Made by a program: the position numbers and the translations under genes. From the NCBI GenBank assembly GCA_030598885.1, contig JAUVOZ010000046.1, positions 1-11,618 of the forward strand: 11,618 nt of DNA, in the 5' to 3' direction. Below the pieces are notes generated by a model. It did not search any database. It was not told the origin of the DNA and saw only the letters and a program-made list of their open reading frames with translations. Each line of letters opens with the position of its first letter. Position 1 is the first letter of the stretch. The stretch is from Anaerolineae bacterium (GTDB lineage: Bacteria; Chloroflexota; Anaerolineae; Anaerolineales; E44-bin32). Positions 1 to 6,903 of the stretch are shown here, in pieces.

Positions 1-459
1 CCTGGTCAAGGTCTCTACCAGACCCTTGAAGTTCTCGATGGTGGTCGAATTGGAATCGGCGCGATTTCTGTGGGTCTAGCCCAAGGTGCACTTGATGAGG
101 CTATTGCCTACGCGAAGGAACGAGTAGCTTTTGGTGTCCCTATCACCCGTCACCAAGCTATTCAATGGATGATCGCTGATGCCGCCACCCAGATCGAAGC
201 CGCCCGCTTATTGATCTACAAAGCAGCCTGGCTTAAAGACCAGGGCAAGCCTTACAGCAAGGAAGCCGCCATCGCTAAACTATTTGCTACTGAAATGGCG
301 GAGAAAGTCTGTCGGGACGCGATCCAAATTTTGGGAAGTTATGGATATAGCCGCGAGTATCCGGTCGAACGCTTGTACCGGGACGCACGATTGATGACCA
401 TCGGGGAGGGAACCAGCGAGGTACAACGGATGGTGATAGCTAAGCGAGTGCTATCCTGA
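1..459 (+). CDS. acyl-CoA dehydrogenase, C-terminal part (5' end outside window)
   Basis: The reading frame is open from base 1 to the TGA at 457-459, giving 152 codons; the N-terminal and middle domains lie upstream of the window. The visible part is the all-helical C-terminal domain of an FAD-dependent acyl-CoA dehydrogenase, which makes the trans-2-enoyl-CoA from an acyl-CoA and passes electrons to electron-transfer flavoprotein. Family landmarks seen in order are GGRIGIGA, YAKERVAFGVPI, the helix pairing AARLLIYKAAWLKDQG, GSYGYSREYPVER, and EGTSEVQR near the end. The Glu of EGT (codon 406-408) is at the position of the catalytic base of short- and medium-chain enzymes, so the enzyme should be active. 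Substrate chain length cannot be judged from this part. A hairpin follows the stop. Confidence 0.93.
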   Translation, partial: PGQGLYQTLEVLDGGRIGIGAISVGLAQGALDEAIAYAKERVAFGVPITRHQAIQWMIADAATQIEAARLLIYKAAWLKDQGKPYSKEAAIAKLFATEMAEKVCRDAIQILGSYGYSREYPVERLYRDARLMTIGEGTSEVQRMVIAKRVLS

Positions 460-516
460 TGTATTAAAACCCCATAGGCGAGATGGCAAGCCATCATGGT
501 CGTAAACTAACCCAAC

Positions 517-553
517 TAGGCTGAGGTAGGGTGCCTGTGCTCCACCTCACCTA
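517..553 (+). terminator. hairpin after the acyl-CoA dehydrogenase gene, possible terminator
   Basis: TAGG(c)TGAGGT at 517-527 pairs with ACCTCA-CCTA at 544-553, ten base pairs with one bulged C and a loop of about 16 nt. The tail (atcttatcc) has only a few U residues, so intrinsic termination would be weak. It lies 58 bases after the stop codon of the dehydrogenase gene. Confidence 0.35.
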
Positions 554-620
554 ATCTTATCCCCCTCGGAATTCCATAATCCGAGATCCCCCATTATTAA
601 AACAAGAGGAAGGGACGTAG

Positions 621-668
621 ATGAACCGTATCAAAACACTTGCCGGCCTTCGCCGGCTAATTGCATGA
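621..668 (+). CDS. possible 15-codon leader or micro-ORF
   Basis: An ATG at 621 follows a strong purine-rich ribosome-binding stretch (GAGGAAGGG at 606-614) at an ideal spacing of 6 nt and opens a 15-codon frame, MNRIKTLAGLRRLIA, ending in TGA at 666-668. The peptide is basic and could form an amphipathic helix. It overlaps the GC hairpin at 642-657 and is followed at once by the 3' end of a gene on the other strand, so no downstream gene exists for it to regulate. It may be a remnant of a lost gene start or chance; coding is not shown. Confidence 0.18.
   Translation: MNRIKTLAGLRRLIA
633..657 (-). terminator. GC hairpin with short U run after the small membrane protein gene
   Basis: GCCGGC at 642-647 and GCCGGC at 652-657 form a 6-bp all-GC stem closed by a 4-nt loop. 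Read on the minus strand the stem is followed by AAGTGTTTTG, a short U run. It sits 33 bases after the stop codon of the minus-strand gene ending at 690, as expected for its intrinsic terminator. Confidence 0.45.
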
Positions 669-689
669 GCAATGGGTCAAGAAATATTC

Positions 690-908
690 TTATTTACGGT
701 CCAGCCACCATTTGTAGCCGTAATAACAGGCAATACACAACACTGCAGCGATGATGACGGCGAGCCAATAATTCAGCTCACGCAGAATCTGCAGGCCCGT
801 GCCTAACACTCCACCAACATAAACCGTTGCCGCGGCGAATATGATGGTGAAGGTGCCAAACAACCAGAATTTCATCAATTTAAGCATCTTCGTCTTCTCG
901 TCGGACAT
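690..908 (-). CDS. small two-helix membrane protein, family unknown
   Basis: A 72-residue protein. Residues 1-12 are charged and cytoplasm-like, residues 13-36 form a first hydrophobic helix (MKFWLFGTFTIIFAAATVYV region), residues 47-66 a second, and the tail is Trp/Lys rich (YKWWLDRK), so both ends are probably inside the cell. I do not recognise a family and assign no function. The start is well supported: AAGGAGG lies just upstream of the ATG on the minus strand, and a promoter-like pair is found about 40-65 bases before the start. The gene stands alone, diverging from the glucosidase gene, with a candidate terminator after its stop. Confidence 0.8.
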   Translation of the reverse strand: MSDEKTKMLKLMKFWLFGTFTIIFAAATVYVGGVLGTGLQILRELNYWLAVIIAAVLCIACYYGYKWWLDRK

Positions 909-944
909 TGACCTTCCTCCTTATCTGTGGATAAAACCTCGAGG

Positions 945-973
945 ATACTAGACCTAATTTCATAAATTAGCAA
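945..973 (-). promoter_or_regulatory. predicted promoter of the small membrane protein gene with a palindrome in its spacer
   Basis: On the minus strand TTGCTA (968-973) and TAGTAT (945-950) are separated by 17 bp, each matching four of six bases of the sigma-70 type consensus. Between them lies a perfect 7-3-7 palindrome, CTAATTT-cat-AAATTAG (954-970), a typical operator position. The expected transcript would start near 938 and give a leader of about 30 nt containing the AAGGAGG ribosome-binding site. Confidence 0.42.
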
Positions 974-1004
974 CTGCTTATCCAAGGTCCTTGTATAGTT
1001 CTTT

Positions 1005-1043
1005 ATTAGGCGAGACGCTCTCTGCGCTCGCCTCTCGCCTAAT
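1005..1043. repeat. 11-bp perfect inverted repeat with an alternative partner
   Basis: ATTAGGCGAGA (1005-1015) is the exact reverse complement of TCTCGCCTAAT (1033-1043), with a 17-nt spacer. The right side contains a tandem CTCGCCT CTCGCCT (1027-1040), so GGCGAG (1009-1014) could instead pair with the nearer CTCGCC (1027-1032). There is no U tract on either strand, so it does not look like a terminator. It lies in the divergent region between the small membrane protein and the glucosidase gene. Confidence 0.5.
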
Positions 1044-1185
1044 GGGATGCAATTTTCATGCCGCGCGTTGAGTAGCACACCTCATCGTCTTTTATACTCA
1101 ATCTAAATTCGTTACAATTACACCAGCAGATGTCGAAGATTCAACATGTAACCTAAACAAAAACCTACACTAGGGATGGTGCAAC

Positions 1186-2811
1186 ATGAACGCGGTCAAC
1201 TCTTCCGAAAGCCTGTGGTGGCGCGAGGGCGTGATTTATCACATCTATCTGCGCTCCTTCGCCGATAGCAACGGTGATGGTCTTGGAGACCTCCCGGGGC
1301 TGATCGCTCACCTTGATCATCTAAATGGCAACCCGGACGCTCTAGGTGTGGACGCCCTATGGATATCACCCCCCTATCCATCCCCTGATAAGGACTTCGG
1401 TTACGATGTTGCAGACTACCACAACATTGATCCGCGTTACGGAACACTGAGCGATTTCGATCGCATAATTTCCTAAGCTCATAAACGCGGAATGCGGGTT
1501 ATGCTTGACTTGGTGATTAACCACTCATCAGACTTGCATCCCTGGTTCCTCGAGTCACGCGCGTCCCGTCACAACCCGAAACGCGACTGGTATCTCTGGC
1601 GCGACGCTCGCTCAGGCGGTCGGCCACCTAACAACTGGCAATCGGTGTTTGGTGGTAGTGCCTGGGAATGGGACCAGACTACCCATCAGTATTACTACCA
1701 TATGTTCCTGAAAGAACAACCTGACTTGAACTGGCGAAATCCAGCCGTTCGTAAGGCGCTGATGGACATGGTTCGCTTCTGGTTGGACCGGGGTGTTGAC
1801 GGCTTCCGTCTGGACGTATTTAACCTGTGGTTCAAGCATCCCGACTTACCAGATAATCCACGCCGTTTGGGATTGCGCAGTTTCAGCCGCCAGCACCACC
1901 TTTACGACTACGACCAACCGGAGATGATTGATGCTCTGGCCGAGTTACGCACTATTCTGGACGCTTATTCACAAAGAGCAGCGGTTGGTGAGACTTTTGG
2001 CCCCGATCCCAGGCGGGCAGCATCGTATTGTGGTGATGATAAGCTCCACATGGCGTTTAGCTTCGAGTTCACAGAATGCCCCTGGCAACCAGCGGTTTTT
2101 CTTAAGGCCATCCAGCGGTGGGAAAAAGCTTTAGAGGGTGTTGGCTGGCCATGTTACGTCCTGAGTAATCACGATAAACCATGCCGTCACGTGTCCCGCT
2201 ACGGCGGACGCCACCCGGATGCCGTGGCCAAGGTCGCTGCCACCCTGCTTCTCACACTGCGCGGCACGCCGTTTCTGTATTATGGCGAGGAGATCGGTAT
2301 GCCAAATGTGCCCTTGCGCCGGAGCCAACTACTCGACCCAGCCAGCCGTCGCTACTGGCCTTTCTTAAGTAGAGATTCGGGACGGGCGCCCATGCAGTGG
2401 GATAGATCTCCTAACGCCGGCTTCACCACCGGCGAGCCCTGGCTACCAGTCCACCATGGCTACCAGGATCGCAATGTTGCCGCACAGCGTAAAGACCCGC
2501 TTTCGGTATTCTCCTTCTATCGTGACTTAATTCGCCTCCGCCGCCGTTCACCTGCCTTACGTAAAGGATCCTTTAAATCACTCACCTCCCACCCGACCCG
2601 GGGGTTGGCTTATCTGCGCGAGGCGCCAAAAGAGCAAGCACTGATAGGACTGAATTTCTCTCACCGACCATACCGATTACGCCTTGACTACGATCTGATC
2701 GCCGAGGATTGGTCGATGGCACTCTCCTCACTTCCGGATTCGACTTCCTTCATCGCTGGAGGGGAGTTAGAGTTAGGACCCCACGAAGCGGTTGTCTTCC
2801 TCAGGAGCTAG
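1186..2811 (+). pseudogene. GH13 alpha-glucosidase/oligo-1,6-glucosidase interrupted by one in-frame stop
   Basis: The full frame is 541 codons, the usual length for GH13 enzymes that cleave alpha-1,4 or alpha-1,6 linked glucose from oligosaccharides. ATG 1186 follows GGGATGG, and the N-terminus (WWREGVIYHIYLRSFADSNGDG region) begins as the family does. Codon 97 is TAA (1474-1476); the frame continues directly as AHKRGMRVMLDLVINH, where relatives usually have Glu, so a GAA to TAA change is the simplest explanation. The catalytic residues are all present: nucleophile Asp210 in GFRLDVFN, acid/base Glu269 in GETFGP, and Asp330 in SNHDKP. Later motifs GEEIGMPNVPL and RAPMQW are intact. ATG 1492 could start a 439-residue fragment, but this lacks the first barrel strands and has no ribosome-binding site. 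Pseudogene, recent mutation or sequencing error are all possible. No sugar transporter is adjacent. Confidence 0.88.
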
Positions 2812-2858
2812 GTGCATCCGGGATATCAAAACATCTCATCTTGATGCCGAATAATCAC

Positions 2859-2924
2859 TAGTGCTTTGTTAATATAGATACAAAAGCCTCACCGACATGT
2901 CGATTAATGTTTGATAAAGCACTA
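2859..2924. repeat. 66-bp element bounded by 14-nt imperfect inverted repeats
   Basis: TAGTGCTTTGTTAA (2859-2872) and TTGATAAAGCACTA (2911-2924) are reverse complements at 12 of 14 positions, with a 38-nt AT-rich middle that includes the perfect palindrome CGACATGTCG (2893-2902). The site lies in the 260-bp gap between the glucosidase gene and ftcD. It has no coding potential and no U tract. It could be a very small non-autonomous element or a protein-binding site. Confidence 0.45.
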
Positions 2925-2943
2925 CGGCTTATACCTATCAAAT

Positions 2944-2981
2944 GAGCTCCTGCAGATCACTAGGCTATTTAATCTGCGCTC
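2944..2981. repeat. hairpin upstream of ftcD
   Basis: GAGC(tcct)GCAGAT at 2944-2957 can pair with ATCTGC-GCTC at 2972-2981, ten base pairs with a 4-nt bulge and a 14-nt loop. It is upstream of the predicted -10 box of ftcD, so it would act as DNA or belong to read-through RNA from the preceding gene. Function unknown. Confidence 0.3.
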
Positions 2982-3033
2982 TTAGCTACACATCCTCTCT
3001 TTGCTCCTGCGAGACTCAGATAAGTTATAAGGC

Positions 3034-3067
3034 TATAATCTAACCACCCACAATTTAATTATGAGGA
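3034..3067 (+). promoter_or_regulatory. ftcD -10 box and ribosome-binding site
   Basis: TATAAT at 3034-3039 is a perfect -10 consensus; no good -35 hexamer is found at 16-18 bp upstream. Transcription would start near 3046. GAGGA at 3063-3067 lies 4 nt before the ATG at 3072. Confidence 0.45.
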
Positions 3068-3071
3068 CACC

Positions 3072-4592
3072 ATGACGCGACGAATCATCGAGTGTATTCC
3101 CAACTTTTCCGAAGGTCGCCACACAGAGGTTATCGATGCTATCGAAAACGCGATCGTTGAGGTGCCCGGCATCTTATTGCTGGATCGTCACATCGACGCC
3201 GACCATAACCGATCGGTCGTCACATTTGCCGGCTCACCGGAGGTTGTCGCTCAAGCCGCTTTCTCCTCCATCAAAGTAGCAGCTGAGTTGATCGATCTAG
3301 ACCATCACCAGGGTGAGCACCCACGCATTGGTGCGACCGATGTAGTTCCATTCGTGCCCATTTCCGGCGTAACGATAGCCGAGTGTGTCGCGATAGCCCA
3401 TGCCCTAGGAGAACGCGTCGGTGATGAATTGGGAATTCCGGTCTACCTATATGAGAAAGCTGCAACCCGCCCCGACCGGGTTAATCTGGAAAACATCCGC
3501 CGTGGTGAGTACGAGGGACTTAAAGAGACGATCGGAGTCGACCCCGATAAGACCCCTGATTATGGTCCGAATTATCTAGGGACGGCTGGGGCGACTGTGA
3601 TCGGGGCTCGCCATCCCCTGATCGCATTCAACGTTTACCTCAGTACCGATGATGTCTCTATCGCCAAGAAGATCGCCCGGGCCATCCGCCAATCATCAGG
3701 TGGACTGCCTTTCGTCAAAGCTCTGGGGATGCTTGTCGAAGGTCGAGCCCAGGTTTCGATGAACCTTACCGACTTCACTCAAACACCGGTTTTCCGTGTG
3801 GTTGAGGCTATCCGCGACGAAGCCACACGCCATGGCGTCACCATTCACCACTCTGAGTTGGTGGGCTTGATTCCACAGTCAGCGTTAGTGGATTCAGCAC
3901 AATGGTATCTTCAATTGGACCAATTCGAGCACGATCAAGTGCTAGAAACCCGACTATACGACGCAATTGCCGATGAGCCCTCATTCCTAGAACAATTAGC
4001 CGCGGGTACACCGACGCCTGGCGGTGGGGCGGCTGCAGCCTACGCTGGGGCGATGGCGGCGGCGTTAGTAGCCATGGTCGCCCGACTGACGGTCAGCAAT
4101 CAAAAGTACGAAGAGGTCCATGACCGGATGTCGCAGATCGCCAGTCAAGCCGACGATCTGCGGGTTTCGCTTGAGGGAGCAGCGTCCCTCGACTCTCAGG
4201 CTTTCAACGCCGTGATCGTTGCCTACCGCCTGCCCAAAGGCTCCAAGGCGGAAAAAACAGCGCGTAGCGAGGCAATCGAGCGCGCCACCCACCGAGCAGC
4301 GATCGTCCCACTTCAAGTTGCACGCCAGGTTACATCAGCCTTGAAGTTGGCATTAGAAGTCGCCCAAACGGGGAATGTGAATGCCGCCACTGACGCCGGC
4401 TCAGCCGGGGCAATGGCGCGAGCTGCCCTGAGTGCAGCCGGTCTGAATGTGAGGATCAACGCCAGCAATGTCTCCGACCAGGAAGCTGCCGGCGAATGGC
4501 TGCAGGAGTTAGCTGGTTTGGAGACCCAAGCGCAAGCCGCCGAGGCACAACTGCACGCTGCTCTCAAGCAACGGGCTGGACTCGAAGCGTGA
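3072..4592 (+). CDS. ftcD: bifunctional glutamate formimidoyltransferase / formimidoyl-tetrahydrofolate cyclodeaminase
   Basis: A 506-residue protein fusing two enzymes, as in animal FTCD. Residues 1 to about 300 are the formiminotransferase (IIECIPNFSEGR at 5-16; HHQGEHPRIGATDVVPF at 78-94), which moves the formimino group of N-formimino-glutamate to tetrahydrofolate. His83 in GEHPR matches the region of the catalytic His of the mammalian enzyme. Residues 303 to about 500 are the cyclodeaminase (FLEQLAAGTPTPGGGAAAA at 305-323, then a helical domain with the DAGSAGAMARAAL segment), which releases ammonia and forms 5,10-methenyl-tetrahydrofolate. Together they finish histidine breakdown and feed the one-carbon pool in the cytoplasm. 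Both halves look complete and in frame. No other hut gene is in the window, and the gene has its own promoter signal, so it appears to be a single transcription unit. Confidence 0.95.
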   Translation: MTRRIIECIPNFSEGRHTEVIDAIENAIVEVPGILLLDRHIDADHNRSVVTFAGSPEVVAQAAFSSIKVAAELIDLDHHQGEHPRIGATDVVPFVPISGVTIAECVAIAHALGERVGDELGIPVYLYEKAATRPDRVNLENIRRGEYEGLKETIGVDPDKTPDYGPNYLGTAGATVIGARHPLIAFNVYLSTDDVSIAKKIARAIRQSSGGLPFVKALGMLVEGRAQVSMNLTDFTQTPVFRVVEAIRDEATRHGVTIHHSELVGLIPQSALVDSAQWYLQLDQFEHDQVLETRLYDAIADEPSFLEQLAAGTPTPGGGAAAAYAGAMAAALVAMVARLTVSNQKYEEVHDRMSQIASQADDLRVSLEGAASLDSQAFNAVIVAYRLPKGSKAEKTARSEAIERATHRAAIVPLQVARQVTSALKLALEVAQTGNVNAATDAGSAGAMARAALSAAGLNVRINASNVSDQEAAGEWLQELAGLETQAQAAEAQLHAALKQRAGLEA

Positions 4593-4668
4593 TTCCCGTC
4601 TCCTAGATATTATTAATGACCGCACTGAAGAAATCCACGCACCAGAAGGGAACGGATGGTTATGTGAA

Positions 4669-4694
4669 TATACAACACCTAGCCATTTTGTATA
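4669..4694. repeat. AT-rich inverted repeat between convergent genes
   Basis: TATACAA (4669-4675) and TTGTATA (4688-4694) are exact reverse complements with a 12-nt loop, located in the 110-bp gap where ftcD and the CapA-like gene converge. The stem is AT-rich and lacks a clear U tract on either side, so a bidirectional terminator is possible but weakly supported. Confidence 0.3.
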
Positions 4695-4702
4695 CCTTCC
4701 CC

Positions 4703-6379
4703 CTACCACCCACTAGAGGTGAATAGCTCACTCAGGAAATCTGCGCGCTCGACTGGCGTCATCGGCCTCGGCTGAGAGTAGTCCTCCAGCATGGCGGTCA
4801 GCAATTCGGTGTTGATATACCGCCCATCATAGAACACATGACGATCAATCAATTCCTGCCGCAGCTTCAACGACTGCATCTGGTCGAAGAAGAGATTGCC
4901 CAAGCCGTAGTGGATGAAACCATCACCATAGAACTCGATGCCCAGGGGCAGGTGGGCTTGACTCCCGCTCACGATCACCGCCCCGGCATCGATTACTTCT
5001 CGGAAAGCTGCCATCTGGGCTGGCACAATAACCGACCCTTCCGCCCATTGGAATGTGAAGATCAACTGGTATCCCTCAGCTCGCAGGCGTTCAACCTCAG
5101 GCAAAAGCCGATCGGTATCGCATGGCGCCGCTCCGGGTGAGGTTGAGGTCGCCCAAGCTCCAGAGGGGCCGACTGCGTTGCAACCCAGAAAAGCCAATCG
5201 ATTTCCGTTGTGCTCCACCAGAGCCGCCTGTAACGCATTCTCCAAGTCTCCACCACCACCGAACGTCAACCAGCCGCGCTGGTGATATTGCTCAAGTGAA
5301 TGAAGAAAAGCCTCCTGCCCATAGTCCATGACGTGATTGCCAGTTAGTTCGACCAAGTCCACGCCAATATCCTCCAGCAATACCAAATGACGAGGATCGC
5401 TGCAGAATATCAAACTAGTTTGGAAGGGATCGGGAGGCGGGCACGATTCGGTGAAGGACACCTCGTGGCTGACATGCGCCAAGTCGGCCTCCCGCAACCA
5501 ATGCCCGATTTTCTCGCCCGGATAAGTCGCCCCGTGGATATTCATCTTCCAAGCTGTAGAACGGGTAAGGGCGGTGGTGCCGGTCATCACCAACACTGTC
5601 ATACGGTCAGGATCCATGTTGGTCGAAGGCCAGTCGAGAACTTCAGCCATAATCGCGATATCCAAAGGATCACCGCTCAAGCCAAATTGAACAATAAGCG
5701 GATACGATAGGAGATCGAAATCTTTAGCGATCGGTGAAATCCCGTCCAATTCAAGTACTTTCCAGCGGGGCTCGATGTCTTCAAAGGGGATAAGGGCGAA
5801 GGCTGAACGGGTAGTCCACGCGATCTCGAGCAAGTCGTCCTTCGCTACGACATTGCGTTCACCCTCCGCTGGCGGACCCAGAATCCCCGCCATGGCGGCA
5901 GTGGTCGAAGCCGAGGCATACACCCTTACCGTCCCGGCACTTCCACCGGTCCATACCTCTCGAAGTCCATCCAAGCTACCCTGATCTTGTACGGTGGGGA
6001 ATGGAGCTACAAAGGCATAAACCCACTCCGATAATGGCAAGTCAGCGTCAGGTTCAACGCGAACTCGCGCCTGCGCCTGATCTTCGACAAGCTCGACATA
6101 ATCCCTACCACCATGGCTGAGAAGATCGAGTGATTCGCGCAATGCGGGGGGAAGCGCTGGTGAAATCCATACCGTCACCCGATCGGGGGTTATGGTGGCC
6201 TGTATAGGCTGGAAGGCGGTCGGGCTGGATGTTTTAGCCACGGCTATCTCAGGTGAAGAAGTGGAGATCAGAGGGGTGATTGGCACGGTTGGCGGGGAGC
6301 ACGCGCCAAGGAGCACAGCACTCAAGCCGAGAGATAAAAGTATGATGGGGAGATTTATGTGTGCTTTTTGTGTCACCAT
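4703..6379 (-). CDS. CapA-like (PGA_cap family) lipoprotein with binding-protein-like N-terminal half
   Basis: A 558-residue exported protein. Residues 1-27 are a lipoprotein signal peptide with lipobox LGAC (Cys27), followed by a Ser/Thr/Pro-rich linker to about 60. Residues 65-240 resemble a periplasmic-binding-protein fold by composition and pattern. Residues 258-500 resemble the CapA metallophosphatase-like domain, known from poly-gamma-glutamate capsule synthesis: TGNHVMDYG (346-354), SGSQAH (471-476), HYGLGNLFFDQ (490-500). Several usual metal-ligand positions are changed: the early GD reads GT (267-268), the HWG motif reads QWA (444-446) and GSHPH reads GSQAH. To my memory this is common in Chloroflexota members, so catalysis is uncertain. 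ATG 6379 is the only start: an in-frame TGA lies at 6401-6403 and no start codon in between; no ribosome-binding site is evident. It is a single gene, without capB or capC. Confidence 0.82.
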   Translation of the reverse strand: MVTQKAHINLPIILLSLGLSAVLLGACSPPTVPITPLISTSSPEIAVAKTSSPTAFQPIQATITPDRVTVWISPALPPALRESLDLLSHGGRDYVELVEDQAQARVRVEPDADLPLSEWVYAFVAPFPTVQDQGSLDGLREVWTGGSAGTVRVYASASTTAAMAGILGPPAEGERNVVAKDDLLEIAWTTRSAFALIPFEDIEPRWKVLELDGISPIAKDFDLLSYPLIVQFGLSGDPLDIAIMAEVLDWPSTNMDPDRMTVLVMTGTTALTRSTAWKMNIHGATYPGEKIGHWLREADLAHVSHEVSFTESCPPPDPFQTSLIFCSDPRHLVLLEDIGVDLVELTGNHVMDYGQEAFLHSLEQYHQRGWLTFGGGGDLENALQAALVEHNGNRLAFLGCNAVGPSGAWATSTSPGAAPCDTDRLLPEVERLRAEGYQLIFTFQWAEGSVIVPAQMAAFREVIDAGAVIVSGSQAHLPLGIEFYGDGFIHYGLGNLFFDQMQSLKLRQELIDRHVFYDGRYINTELLTAMLEDYSQPRPMTPVERADFLSELFTSSGW

Positions 6380-6480
6380 TCTGGGACCATTATCCCACGC
6401 TCAACACTTCACGGGAAACGCTTAATTATCTAAAAAGACCGCCAGTAAAGTTAAATGCATGCTTCTAGATTCGATTTTAA

Positions 6481-6514
6481 GACAACGGGGCTGTCAAGAA
6501 ACAGCCCGTTTGTC
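6481..6514. repeat. strong hairpin in the gap upstream of the CapA-like gene
   Basis: GACAACGGGGCTGT (6481-6494) pairs with ACAGCCCGTTTGTC (6501-6514) with a small internal shift and a 6-nt loop. On the minus strand it follows the membrane-protein operon (stop at 6680) by about 165 bases and could be a 3' end of that transcript, but the bases after it (cttaaaatcg) are not a U tract. Confidence 0.4.
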
Positions 6515-6679
6515 GAGCACCAAACTTTTATAAGTTGTCCGACAGAATGCTCAAACCAAACCTACCTGCCTCCAACTGATCTGCACTCGCATCGGTCGCT
6601 CAAAAACAACAGGCTGCGACGCTCTCTGGTAAGAGCATCGATCTATTCAAAGATGCGAAGTTGCGGTCAGATCGCTGGG
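6515..6679. other. gene-free stretch with nested complementary segments
   Basis: The gap 6380-6679 holds no gene that I can support. Within it, four pairs of complementary segments are nested or adjacent: GATCTG 6578-6583 with CAGATC 6668-6673; CGCATC 6588-6593 with GATGCG 6652-6657; GTCGC 6595-6599 with GCGAC 6616-6620; GCTCT 6621-6625 with AGAGC 6632-6636. Together they would fold the roughly 96-base piece 6578-6673 into a branched RNA. Whether it is transcribed is unknown; it is directly 3' of the minus-strand operon. Confidence 0.3.
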
Positions 6680-6892
6680 TTAGCTTCCCCCGTCCCCTAA
6701 TTCACCCACCCGTTTCAGCAGACCAAGCACCATTAATCCGAGCTTGACACCCTCGCCAGTGCCTAACCTTGGCTGCTCACCCTGGCTCTCGGCGCGTTTA
6801 ATCAAGAGGTAGGCAGCCCCCACCCCGGTCAAGGCGCCGATTACCGCTCCTAGAAGCAGCGTATTTGCCTTCCAGTTCCCTTCATCATCCAT
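6680..6892 (-). CDS. small one-helix membrane protein, second gene of operon
   Basis: A 70-residue protein counted from ATG 6892, starting MDDEGNWKANTLLLGAVIG. This start is preferred over the longer frame (TTG at 6907) because GAGG lies 9 nt before it. One glycine-rich transmembrane helix covers about residues 11-31 (GAVIGALTGVGAAYLL), with small-residue spacing that suits helix packing; it is followed by a charged stretch and an amphipathic segment (VKLGLMVLGLLKRVGEL). The look is that of short YtxH-type proteins, but I do not assign a family. It begins 11 bases after the stop of the upstream membrane-protein gene, so the two are probably co-transcribed and translationally linked, and may act together in the membrane. 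Confidence 0.7.
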   Translation of the reverse strand: MDDEGNWKANTLLLGAVIGALTGVGAAYLLIKRAESQGEQPRLGTGEGVKLGLMVLGLLKRVGELGDGGS

Positions 6893-6903
6893 TATGTTCA
6901 TCC

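Noticed and set aside
875..1078. 67-codon minus-strand frame overlapping the start of the small membrane protein gene
   Set aside because: No ribosome-binding site, Arg-rich translation of the inverted repeat at 1005-1043, and overlap with a better supported gene start.
1474..1476. Programmed read-through or selenocysteine at the internal stop
   Set aside because: The codon is TAA, not TGA, and no structured element or special context was seen after it; a nonsense mutation or error is simpler.
6611..6640. tRNA D-arm-like segment (GCTCTCTGGTAAGAGC)
   Set aside because: No matching acceptor stem, anticodon arm or GGTTCGA-type T arm in the correct positions.
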